Shown here piece after piece: positions 34,406 through 42,112 of a stretch of DNA of 64,000 nt. The notes beneath the pieces are model-generated. The model was not told where the DNA came from, made no database searches, and saw only the letters and a list, made by a program, of their open reading frames with translations. A program made the translations under genes and the position numbers. The DNA comes from Nocardioides caeni (GTDB taxonomy: Bacteria > Actinomycetota > Actinomycetes > Propionibacteriales > Nocardioidaceae), in assembly GCF_004912195.1 (NCBI RefSeq), contig NZ_STGW01000006.1:108160-172159 (forward strand). Direction: 5' to 3'. How positions within the stretch are numbered: position 1 is the stretch's first letter; every line of letters begins with the position of its first letter.

Positions 34406-35344
34406 ATGAACTTCGACGAGCTGGAGATCGCAGCGATCGTCCCGTGCCACAACGAGGAGCTCACGGTCGCGGCTGTGGTTCGCGACCTGCGTGCGGCGCT
34501 CCCGTCGGCGACGATCTACGTCTACGACAACAACTCCACCGACCGCACGGCCGAGGTCGCGGCCGAGGCAGGTGCCGTGGTCCGGTCGGAGACGCGCAAG
34601 GGCAAGGGCAATGTCGTCCGGCGCGCCTTCGCCGACATCGAGGCCGACGTCTACCTCATGATCGACGGCGACGACACCTACGATGCGGCCGCGGCTCCGC
34701 AGCTGGTCGAGAAGCTGGTCTCCGGGCCCTACGACCACGTGGTCGGCTGCCGTGTCGACACCCAGGAGGAGAGCAGCTACCGCCCCGGGCATGCGTGGGG
34801 CAACAAGATGTTCAACCGGGTCACCAGCATGGCGTTCGGCGAGCCGGTCAGCGACATGCTGTCGGGCTACCGCGCGTTCTCCCGGCGCTACATCAAGTCC
34901 TTCCCCGCGAACTCCGAGGAGTTCGAGATCGAGACCGAGCTGACCATCCACGCCGCCAACCTCCGGGTGCCGCAGGCGGAGGTCGCGGTCGGCTTCAAGG
35001 ACCGTCCCGAGGGCTCGGAGTCCAAGCTCAACACCTTCAGCGACGGCTTCAAGATCCTGGGCCTGCTCGGTCACCTGCTGCTGCACGAGCGGCCGTTGCT
35101 GGTCTTCGGGCTGATCAGCCTGCTGTCCACGCTGGTCGGTCTCGGCCTGGGCCTGCCCGTCGTGGCGGACTACCTGCGCACCGGCGAGGTCGATCGATTC
35201 CCGACGGCGATCCTGGCGTCGTCGCTGGTGCTCATCGGCGTGCTGCTGATGGGGGTCGGGATGGTCCTCAACGGCGTCCTCCGCGGACGCCAGGAGGTCC
35301 GGCGGCTGTTCTACCTGCAGCTGCCCGCCGCGCCGCGCCCGTGA
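34406..35344 (+). CDS. Membrane-bound GT2, polyprenyl-phosphate glycosyltransferase type (module 1)
   Basis: This 312-residue protein has a GT-A domain (IAAIVPCHNEELTVAAVV, YVYDNNSTDRTAEVA, LMIDGDDTYDAAA) followed by two C-terminal membrane helices (LLVFGLISLLSTLVGLGLGLP, ILASSLVLIGVLLMGVGMVL). This DPM1/GtrB-like design loads a sugar onto a polyprenyl phosphate at the cytoplasmic face. GAGAGG precedes the ATG. A GtrA gene follows 18 bp later, supporting a lipid-linked sugar pathway. Confidence 0.88.
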   Translation: MNFDELEIAAIVPCHNEELTVAAVVRDLRAALPSATIYVYDNNSTDRTAEVAAEAGAVVRSETRKGKGNVVRRAFADIEADVYLMIDGDDTYDAAAAPQLVEKLVSGPYDHVVGCRVDTQEESSYRPGHAWGNKMFNRVTSMAFGEPVSDMLSGYRAFSRRYIKSFPANSEEFEIETELTIHAANLRVPQAEVAVGFKDRPEGSESKLNTFSDGFKILGLLGHLLLHERPLLVFGLISLLSTLVGLGLGLPVVADYLRTGEVDRFPTAILASSLVLIGVLLMGVGMVLNGVLRGRQEVRRLFYLQLPAAPRP

Positions 35345-35362
35345 GCGCCTCGTGATCCCGTC

Positions 35363-35827
35363 ATGAGTCCGAGGATCGGCTCGCGCAGCTTCGACCGCTA
35401 CGTGCTGGTCGGCCTCGCCAACACGGCGCTCGACCTGCTGATCTTCTCGTTCCTGTCGCTGGTCGTCGACCTGCCGGTCGTCGCGGCCAACGCGATCTCG
35501 ACCGTGGTCGTGATGACGATCAGCTTCTTCGTCAACCGGGCCTGGGTCTTCCGCTCCGATGCCGGCGGCCTCGGCGCCTACGTGCGCTTCGCCGGGGTCA
35601 CCCTGTTCACCGGGCTGCTCGTGCAGTCGTTGGTGATCGTGTCCGTGCTCGCCGCGTGCGACGCCGTCGTCCCTTCGCTGGCCGAGGAGATCGCCGAGCC
35701 GGGGGCCAAGCTGACCGCCATGGCGGTCGGGATGGTCGTCAACTACCTCGGCTATCGGTGGGTGTTCGCGCGGAGCCGTCCGGATCATCCGACGGCTGAC
35801 GATCGTCGATCGCCATCAGCAGGATGA
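35363..35827 (+). CDS. GtrA family membrane protein (module 1)
   Basis: This 154-residue protein has four membrane helices and the GtrA features FDRYVLVGLANTALDLLIFSFL, SFFVNRAWVF and VGMVVNYLGYRWVFAR. GtrA proteins are thought to move polyprenyl-linked sugars across the membrane. Its last 89 bp overlap, tail to tail, the gene for the large membrane protein on the other strand; the overlap encodes the end of helix 4 and a polar tail. Confidence 0.88.
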   Translation: MSPRIGSRSFDRYVLVGLANTALDLLIFSFLSLVVDLPVVAANAISTVVVMTISFFVNRAWVFRSDAGGLGAYVRFAGVTLFTGLLVQSLVIVSVLAACDAVVPSLAEEIAEPGAKLTAMAVGMVVNYLGYRWVFARSRPDHPTADDRRSPSAG

Positions 35828-37550
35828 CGATGGCCAGGCCGTAGGTGAAGCCCAGTGCATAGCGACCCCCGGCACTGAGCGGCGACATCACCACGATCCC
35901 GATCTGCAGGGCGAACGGCATCGCCCACAGCCAGGAGAACCGACGCCCGACCGCGATGGCGGCGGCACAGATCAGCACGAGCAGCACCGTGCGCAGCGAG
36001 TGCGACAGCAGCGGTCGGCAGGCCATCTCGTCGTAGCAGTCGTAGGCCTCGTCCCGCACGGCCGTGCGCGGTCCCTTGTTGAAGTCCACGGGCGCCAGCT
36101 GATGGTCGCCGACCGTCCGCTCGTAGGTGCCCGACCACGGCGGGTACCAGTTGGTGCCGCGGTCGAGCGGGTCGAGGTAGCGGTAGGACTTCATCACCAG
36201 CGCGTCGAGGAAGGTGTCCGGGTGCTCGGCCCCGGCCCGCAGCCAGATGCCGGTGAAGTCGTCCCAGTCCTCCGGCTGCACCGTCTTGTACTTGAAGCTC
36301 TCGGTCTTGCGGTCGAAGGGACCGCTCGACTTCACCGGGTCGGAGATGTCCGGATCGAACGCCTCGGCCATCGCCTCGAGGTCGAAGATCCGCGACAGTG
36401 CTGCGCGGTCCTCGTCGGAGAGCGCGTCCGGGTGCTCCTTGAGGATGAGCGCGAGCTGCTGCAGCTGGACGCCCTTCGTCTCGATCGGGTCGGACGGGAT
36501 GATCAGGCCGGTCCCGACGGCGAGGGAGACGGTGCCGTGGACCAGCAGGCCGGGCACGGCCATGACGGCCAGCGGTGCCCACCTGCCGCGACGCACACCG
36601 AGCATGATCAGCGCCTGCGCCAGCAGGATCATCCAGCCGAACAGCACCGCGACGGCGAACACCAGAGACACCAGGGTCGTCTCGACGTACCACCGGCGCC
36701 CGACCGGCTCGGGGGAGTGGACGTACTGCGCGACCAGCGCCAGCCACCACACCAGGGCGGCCGCGAACAGCTGGTTCTTGCTGTGGGACATCGACCACAT
36801 CGCGATCAGCGGTGAGCCGGCGACGATGGCGAACGCGGCGGCGCGGACCTTCCAGCTCTGGACCAGCGGCCCGAGGATCGAGAACGCGCGACCGAACGCG
36901 GCCAGGGTGAAGAGGAGCGAGACGGTGCTGATGACGAACACCGCCGGCATCAGGCTCCCGAACAATGTGATGCTGACCTTCGAGACGCCGCCGTAGTAGA
37001 GCATCAGGAAGAAGTTGTGGTGGTTGGACCAGATCCGCTCACCATCGGGCAGCAGGTAGTGCGACGTCGGGTAGGCCTCGTAGGGCGCGATGATCTCGTC
37101 GTTGAAGTCCGAGCGCTGCAGCAGGAACTCGCCGATCATCCGCGCGAAGTCCGGGTTCGGCTGACCGGGGTAGGACGTCAGGATCCACGGAAGCCAGAGG
37201 ATCGCGATGGCGATCGCGGCCCGGTACCAGCGGGAGAACACCCACTCCATCAGCCGCGCGACCCGCGTCGACCACCGCCCGACGGGTTCGGTCGCGGCGA
37301 CGCCCTCCCGCCACCGCGACATCCACGCGCACAGCCACCGGAACGCCACGCCGTAGAAGGCCAGGCAGGCGAGCCACAGCAGGACCGACCACACCGGCTC
37401 GGCCCGGACCTCGGCAGTGATGAGGCGATAGGGCGATCCGTCGATCCGGAGGATGCGGTGGATCAGGCCGATCGCGGTGGCGGTCGCCACCACGACGACG
37501 ACGAGCCACCCGGCCACCACGGCGGAGCGCTTCGAGAGGCCGGCGAGCAT
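35739..37550 (-). CDS. Large polytopic membrane protein (DUF6020/GT-C-like)
   Basis: This 603-residue protein has roughly a dozen membrane helices and a periplasmic region of about 150 residues in the C-terminal third (KTESFKYKTVQPEDW, GTNWYPPWSG). SYPGQPNPDFARMIGEF after helix 3 resembles the first-loop acidic motif of GT-C glycosyltransferases and the DUF6020 group. It probably uses a lipid-linked sugar on the outer face. The frame extends upstream, but TACACT seven bases before the ATG at 37550 marks the start. It is divergent from the gene at 37599. Confidence 0.72.
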   Translation of the reverse strand: MLAGLSKRSAVVAGWLVVVVVATATAIGLIHRILRIDGSPYRLITAEVRAEPVWSVLLWLACLAFYGVAFRWLCAWMSRWREGVAATEPVGRWSTRVARLMEWVFSRWYRAAIAIAILWLPWILTSYPGQPNPDFARMIGEFLLQRSDFNDEIIAPYEAYPTSHYLLPDGERIWSNHHNFFLMLYYGGVSKVSITLFGSLMPAVFVISTVSLLFTLAAFGRAFSILGPLVQSWKVRAAAFAIVAGSPLIAMWSMSHSKNQLFAAALVWWLALVAQYVHSPEPVGRRWYVETTLVSLVFAVAVLFGWMILLAQALIMLGVRRGRWAPLAVMAVPGLLVHGTVSLAVGTGLIIPSDPIETKGVQLQQLALILKEHPDALSDEDRAALSRIFDLEAMAEAFDPDISDPVKSSGPFDRKTESFKYKTVQPEDWDDFTGIWLRAGAEHPDTFLDALVMKSYRYLDPLDRGTNWYPPWSGTYERTVGDHQLAPVDFNKGPRTAVRDEAYDCYDEMACRPLLSHSLRTVLLVLICAAAIAVGRRFSWLWAMPFALQIGIVVMSPLSAGGRYALGFTYGLAIVILLMAIDDRQPSDDPDGSARTPTDSRGS

Positions 37551-37598
37551 GCCGGGGAGTGTAAGGCGTGCCGGGCCGCGGTCTATCCTCGGCGGATC
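37551..37598. promoter_or_regulatory. Compact divergent promoter region
   Basis: Only 48 bp separate two start codons. The minus-strand -10 TACACT is at 37563-37558 (seven bases before its ATG) and the plus-strand -10 TATCCT is at 37584-37589 (nine bases before its ATG). Each -35 region must lie over or beyond the other gene's -10 box. Confidence 0.6.
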
Positions 37599-38213
37599 AT
37601 GACCACGCTCGTCCGCAGGTGGCCGGTCGGCCGCGGCGCCCTGACGGCGGCCCTCGCCGTGGTCGCGCTGGTCCTGTTGTTCCTGGGCCCCACCTTCGGC
37701 CGGGCCGAGCCCGACCACAACTACCGCCCCCCGCTGCCCGTGGACGCGATCGAGAGCGGCTGCTACCCGTTGCCGGGTGGCGCCCGGCTGGACGGACTGG
37801 CCTACCAGGTCCGTCGGGACACGGACGTCACGACCGCAGCGGGGGAGCGTCGGCGGCTGCGCGGGCACTACGACCTCGTCGACCGCGGGGAGGCTCAGCG
37901 GCTCCTGGTCGAGGCCTTCCGGTCCGTGGGCTTCACCCTCGTCCCCGAGGTTGCTGAAGACGCCGGGGACACCGGCAGCCATCCCGATGGCGGCTCCGGC
38001 GCAGTGCAGCTGCGCGCGGACGGCGAGACCGTCCGCATCACCGTGCGCGAGCTCCCGGACACCGATGCCGAGACCCTCGTCCGCGGCGAGTTCGTGCTGG
38101 ACCTCCCCGTGGTCGCGGTGGCCCGGCCGGACGACCCGACGTGCGACCGGCCGTCGTCCACCAAGCGCTGGCCGGTGCCGTCGCTGTCGTCGAGCTGGGC
38201 GAGCCTGTGGTGA
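37599..38213 (+). CDS. Membrane-anchored protein of unknown function
   Basis: This 204-residue protein has one N-terminal hydrophobic helix (ALTAALAVVALVLLFLGPTFG) that may be a signal anchor, then a soluble extracytoplasmic domain without a recognised family. Two cysteines (ESGCYPL and DPTCDRP) could form a disulfide. The TGA overlaps the GTG of the following GT-C-like gene, so the two are translated together and probably work together, perhaps as acceptor or accessory subunit. Confidence 0.75.
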   Translation: MTTLVRRWPVGRGALTAALAVVALVLLFLGPTFGRAEPDHNYRPPLPVDAIESGCYPLPGGARLDGLAYQVRRDTDVTTAAGERRRLRGHYDLVDRGEAQRLLVEAFRSVGFTLVPEVAEDAGDTGSHPDGGSGAVQLRADGETVRITVRELPDTDAETLVRGEFVLDLPVVAVARPDDPTCDRPSSTKRWPVPSLSSSWASLW

Positions 38214-39718
38214 CGCGCTGGCCCGCCCGCCTGCCCGTCCGGCCCGGCCAGACCGGGCTGCGGGCCGACGTACTCCTCGGCTGGCTGGTCGCGGCGCACG
38301 TCGTGATGAAGGTCCTGATCTATCCGCTCGTCCTGAACGCCGAGCCGTTCGGTGACGAGGCGGCCTATCTCGACGGCGGCATGGCGATGTCGAACCTGCT
38401 GCGTGACGTCGTCGCCTTCACCGCGCCCGACACCACCGAGCTGGAGCTCAACGTCGTCGGGTCGGCGTGGTTCATGCCCGGCATGCCCGTCCTGCTCGCC
38501 CCGCTCTACCTGCTCTTCCCCGACGCCCCGATCTGGCTCGTCCGCGGCTATCTCGGCCTGGTCACCCTGATGCTCTTCCTGGCCGTCGTCCGGTCCGTAC
38601 GACGACGCCTGGGAGCGCGTTGGGCCTGCGTCGTCGTCGTGTTGCCGGGGCTCGTCCCGAGCTGGGTCGTCTTCACCTACGGCGCGTGGGGCGACCTGTG
38701 TGCCGGCCTCGTCCTCGTCCTGCTCCTGCTCCGCCTCGTCGACCTCGTCCGCGGCCTCCGGGCGGGCGAGGCGCCCAGCCTGCGAGCGGGCCTGGTGCTC
38801 GGGCTGCAGGCGATCGCCGTCCTCTACCTGCGGTCGAGCACCTCGGCGTTGCTGGCGGGCCTGGGGGCGGCCACGCTGGTGGCGGCGTCGGTGATGCTGC
38901 GCGGGCGGGTCCGGTGGCGTGGCCTCGCCGCGGCGGCCCTCGCCGGTGCGACCTTCGCGGCCCTGCTCGCACCTTGGTCGATCTTCGCGTCACGGACCCT
39001 CGACGCGCGGGTCCTCACGACCACGACCGTCCCGACCGTCCTCGCCAACACCTTCGGCGACCCCGACGAGCTCTGCTTCGGACGGTGCGACCCCGGCAGC
39101 ACGATGTGGTTCGCGCCGCTGCGCTATGCCCGCGAGGTGGGGCGGGCGACCGACACCAGTGAGGTCGAGGTCCTCCAGGTGATGTCGGACCACGCGATGC
39201 GCGACGTGGGACCGGAGCGCTACTTCGACGGGGTCGCGCACAACCTGGCCGCCTACACGCTGCAGCCGACGAACTTCAACGGCTACCTCGCCCCGCCCGA
39301 GGGGCGCGGTCTCGTCGGCACCGTCGGCCAGCTGGTCGCCGACGTCCTGACGTGGGTGCTCTACGTCCCGCTGATGCTGATCGGTCTGGTGTCGTTGCTC
39401 TTCCATGCCCGCCGCAGCGTCGAGGCCCGGATCCTGGACATCGTGACGAAGCTGGCGATCGGTGGCCTGCTGCTCCAGCTCTTCGTCCACCTCGCCGGCG
39501 GCCGCTACTGGGCGACCGCGGCCATCCCGCTCGGGATCGCGGCCGTCTCGTTCCTTCGCGAGCGGCAGCTGGCCGGGTCCGACGGGCCGCCCCCGCCGCC
39601 GGACGACGTAGGTCCCTCCGACGAGGTCCTGGTGCGGTGGCTCGGTCGGGTGCAGGGACTGCTCCGTGCCGCCACGACCGGGGTCGTCGTCGTCCTCGCC
39701 GTCGCCGTCGTGCTCTGA
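38210..39718 (+). CDS. GT-C-like polytopic membrane glycosyltransferase (module 2)
   Basis: This 502-residue protein has 10-12 membrane helices. The first outer loop holds FGDEAAYLDGG, an acidic DE motif like the catalytic one of PMT/ArnT-type GT-C enzymes, and a downstream loop has SAWFMPGMPVLLAPLY. The GTG overlaps the stop of the gene before it. Together with the downstream GT2 and GtrA genes it forms a complete lipid-linked glycosylation module. The acceptor (wall polymer, lipid or protein) is unknown. Confidence 0.72.
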   Translation: MTRWPARLPVRPGQTGLRADVLLGWLVAAHVVMKVLIYPLVLNAEPFGDEAAYLDGGMAMSNLLRDVVAFTAPDTTELELNVVGSAWFMPGMPVLLAPLYLLFPDAPIWLVRGYLGLVTLMLFLAVVRSVRRRLGARWACVVVVLPGLVPSWVVFTYGAWGDLCAGLVLVLLLLRLVDLVRGLRAGEAPSLRAGLVLGLQAIAVLYLRSSTSALLAGLGAATLVAASVMLRGRVRWRGLAAAALAGATFAALLAPWSIFASRTLDARVLTTTTVPTVLANTFGDPDELCFGRCDPGSTMWFAPLRYAREVGRATDTSEVEVLQVMSDHAMRDVGPERYFDGVAHNLAAYTLQPTNFNGYLAPPEGRGLVGTVGQLVADVLTWVLYVPLMLIGLVSLLFHARRSVEARILDIVTKLAIGGLLLQLFVHLAGGRYWATAAIPLGIAAVSFLRERQLAGSDGPPPPPDDVGPSDEVLVRWLGRVQGLLRAATTGVVVVLAVAVVL

Positions 39719-39740
39719 TCCGTCGTCGCCCGCACTCATC

Positions 39741-39746
39741 TAGGGT
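39741..39746 (+). promoter_or_regulatory. -10 box TAGGGT of the module-2 GT2 gene
   Basis: TAGGGT lies eight bases before the ATG at 39755; a near-leaderless start is likely. Confidence 0.5.
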
Positions 39747-39754
39747 TGCCTCCC

Positions 39755-40795
39755 ATGGAGCAGCGGCAGTCTGGACCACGCCGGATCGCGTACGTCCTCC
39801 CGGTCTACAACGAGGCCGAGGGCATCGACGCGTTCCATGCAGCCCTCGTCGTGGCGACCAGCACTCGCCCCGATCTCGAGTTCGAGTTCGTCTATGTCGA
39901 CGACGGCAGCCGGGACGCATCAGTCGAGCGGCTGATCGGCCTGCGGGAGCAGGACCCGCGGGTCACGATGCTCCAGTTCTCCCGCAACTTCGGGCACCAG
40001 ATCGCGGTGACGGCCGGGCTCGACCTGATCGCGGAGACCCGCACCGCCGACGCGGTCATCGTCATGGACACCGACCTCCAGGACCCGCCCCGAGTCAGCG
40101 TCGAGATGATCGAGCGCTGGGAGGCCGGGGCAGAGGTCGTCTTCGCGCAGCGACGCACGCGCAAGGACACTGCGTTCAAGCGGGCCACGGCGTGGGGCTT
40201 CTACTGGGTCCTGGACCGCATGGCGGCCGTCGAGATCCCACGCAACGTCGGCGACTTCCGGCTGATGGATGCGCGCGTGGTGGCCGAGATCTCCCGCTAC
40301 CGCGAGCACGACCGCTTCCTGCGTGGCATCGTCGCGCACGTCGGGTTCCGGCAGGAGCCGCTGCTCTTCGACCGCGACGAGCGCTTCGCGGGCGAGACCG
40401 GCTATCCCCTCCGCAAGATGCTCAGCTTCGCCGCGAGCGGCATCCTGGGGTTCTCCACGACGCCGCTGAAGATGATCTCCCGGCTCGGCTACGTCATCTC
40501 GGCCCTCAGCGTGCTGATGGCGCTCTACGCGCTCTTCGTCCGGCTCTTCCGGCCCGAGGACTCCGTGCCCGGATGGGCCTTCCTGGGTGTCGGCATGTTC
40601 ATGCTCAGCGGGATCCAGCTGGTGATGATGGGGGTCATCGGCAGCTATCTGGGACGGGTCTACGTCGAGTCGCAGGACCGACCGCTCTACACCCTGGCGA
40701 TGGTGGCCCGGGAGAGCGGACGCGACGGGACCCACCGCGGGCCCGAGCGCCGCCGCCACCGAGACGTGGCCGCCCAGCCCGGGTTCGGGCCCTGA
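39755..40795 (+). CDS. Membrane-bound GT2, polyprenyl-phosphate glycosyltransferase type (module 2)
   Basis: This 346-residue protein has a GT-A domain with IAYVLPVYNEAEGIDAF, FVYVDDGSRDAS and VIVMDTDLQDPP (the DxD), the QFSRNFGHQ block and two C-terminal helices. This is the ArnC/GtrB/YfdH design that makes polyprenyl-phosphate sugars. The ATG at 39755 fits a -10 box; an upstream TTG is in frame three codons earlier. Its TGA overlaps a CTG that probably starts the following GtrA gene. Confidence 0.9.
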   Translation: MEQRQSGPRRIAYVLPVYNEAEGIDAFHAALVVATSTRPDLEFEFVYVDDGSRDASVERLIGLREQDPRVTMLQFSRNFGHQIAVTAGLDLIAETRTADAVIVMDTDLQDPPRVSVEMIERWEAGAEVVFAQRRTRKDTAFKRATAWGFYWVLDRMAAVEIPRNVGDFRLMDARVVAEISRYREHDRFLRGIVAHVGFRQEPLLFDRDERFAGETGYPLRKMLSFAASGILGFSTTPLKMISRLGYVISALSVLMALYALFVRLFRPEDSVPGWAFLGVGMFMLSGIQLVMMGVIGSYLGRVYVESQDRPLYTLAMVARESGRDGTHRGPERRRHRDVAAQPGFGP

Positions 40796-41286
40796 GCGGT
40801 CACGCGCGGCGCTCGACGGTCCTGCGGTTCGCCGCGGTCGGGATCTGCAACACCGCGATCGACGCCGTCCTGTTCGTGCTGCTGCACGACGACCTCGGCA
40901 TCGCGCTCGCCAACCTCGTCTCGACGAGCGCCGGCATGGTGTTCAGCTTCGTCGTCAACGGCCTCTTCACCTTCTCCGCCGGCCGCCTGACGCTGCGCGA
41001 CGCGCTCCTCTTCGTCGCCAGCACGGGGCTGGTGATGTGGGTGGCGCAGCCGCTGCTCATCCACGGCTGGCTGTGGCTGCTGGAGCGGGGCCCCGAGGTG
41101 ACCTTGGGTGCGATGGCGGCGGACGACGTACGCCTGTGGGGAGCGAAGCTCGCCTCGATCGCGTGCAGCCTGGTGCTGAACTTCCTCGCCTACCGGTTCG
41201 TCGTCTGGCCTCACCGCCCGGCCGCGGGGACGGGGCCGGGGACGAAGCCGGGGACGGAGCCGGGGACGAAGCCGGGGACGCAGTAG
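40792..41286 (+). CDS. GtrA family membrane protein (module 2), probable CTG start
   Basis: This ~164-residue, four-helix protein contains STVLRFAAVGICNTAIDAVLFVLL and LVLNFLAYRFVVWP, the GtrA pattern. The frame has no ATG, GTG or TTG before the first helix. The only start-like codon is CTG at 40792, which overlaps the TGA of the GT2 gene in a CTGA quartet like the ATGA and GTGA overlaps nearby. The C-terminal tail is built from 12-bp repeats (41226-41285) encoding Gly-Thr-Lys/Glu-Pro. It presumably flips the polyprenyl-linked sugar made by the GT2. Confidence 0.8.
   Translation: MSGHARRSTVLRFAAVGICNTAIDAVLFVLLHDDLGIALANLVSTSAGMVFSFVVNGLFTFSAGRLTLRDALLFVASTGLVMWVAQPLLIHGWLWLLERGPEVTLGAMAADDVRLWGAKLASIACSLVLNFLAYRFVVWPHRPAAGTGPGTKPGTEPGTKPGTQ
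41226..41285 (+). repeat. 12-bp coding tandem repeat
   Basis: Four and a half to five copies of GGGGACGAAGCC-like units encode the G-T-(K/E)-P tail of the GtrA protein. Length variation between strains would be expected. Confidence 0.8.
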
Positions 41287-41341
41287 CGCGCCAGTCCTAC
41301 CACGGCCCTCCCCAAGCAGGTGAAGGGCCCCTCTGTCCAAT

Positions 41342-41371
41342 TTGGTTCGCAGATTCACAAACTCCTACAGT
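41342..41371 (+). promoter_or_regulatory. rex-hem promoter with possible Rex operator
   Basis: TACAGT at 41366-41371 is a -10 box. Over its -35 region lies TTGGTTCGCAGATTCACAA (41342-41360), whose right half TTCACAA equals the Rex operator half-site, while the left half is degenerate. Streptomyces Rex represses its own rex-hemACD operon from such a site. Confidence 0.55.
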
Positions 41372-41422
41372 GATCGAGCCTGGGCCCCACCGAACGGCTG
41401 GCCGAGGCTGGAAAGTGGAGCT

Positions 41423-42112
41423 GTGACCACACGGAGTTCGACGGACGCCACCCGGGTCATCCCGGAGGCCACGGTCGCCCGCCTGCCCGTCTACCTGCGG
41501 GCGCTGACGGCGCTGGCCGACAGCGGGATCCGCACGTGCTCCAGCGAGGACCTCGCGACCGCCGCCGGCGTCAACAGCGCCAAGCTCCGCAAGGACCTGT
41601 CCTACCTCGGCAGCTATGGCACCCGCGGCGTCGGCTACGACGTCGACTACCTGCGCTACCAGATCGCCCGCGAGATCGGCGTCACCCAGGACTGGCCGGT
41701 CGTCATCGTCGGCATCGGAAACCTCGGGCACGCCCTCGCCAACTTCTCGGGCTTCCGAAGCCGCGGTTTCCGGGTCGTCGCGCTGCTCGACGCCGACTCC
41801 ACGCTGATCGGGCAGAGTGTCGCCGGCGTCGCCGTCCAGCCGTTCGACGAGCTGGAGCCGATCGTGCGCGAGCACGGCGTCGCCATCGGTGTCATCGCCA
41901 CGCCCGCCTTCGCCGCGCAGGACGTCGCCGACCGGATGGTCGCGGTCGGCATCACCAGCATCCTCAACTTCGCGCCGGCCGTGCTGTCGGTGCCCGACGG
42001 CGTCGACGTCCGCAAGGTCGACCTGTCCATCGAGCTGCAGATCCTCGCCTACCACGAGCAGCGCAAGGCCGGCGGCGCCTCGAACGCCCCGGCTGACGGG
42101 GGTGCCGCATGA
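41423..42112 (+). CDS. rex: Redox-sensing transcriptional repressor Rex
   Basis: This 229-residue repressor reads the NADH/NAD+ ratio: NADH releases it from DNA. It has a winged helix (TVARLPVYLRALTALADSG, SSEDLATAAGVNSAKLRKDLSYLG), the Rossmann fold VVIVGIGNLGHALANF near residue 93, and a C-terminal domain-swap helix. The GTG at 41423 is the family start; earlier in-frame codons would cover the promoter. It is the first gene of the rex-hemA-hemC-cobA/hemD operon, each junction an ATGA overlap. Confidence 0.95.
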   Translation: MTTRSSTDATRVIPEATVARLPVYLRALTALADSGIRTCSSEDLATAAGVNSAKLRKDLSYLGSYGTRGVGYDVDYLRYQIAREIGVTQDWPVVIVGIGNLGHALANFSGFRSRGFRVVALLDADSTLIGQSVAGVAVQPFDELEPIVREHGVAIGVIATPAFAAQDVADRMVAVGITSILNFAPAVLSVPDGVDVRKVDLSIELQILAYHEQRKAGGASNAPADGGAA

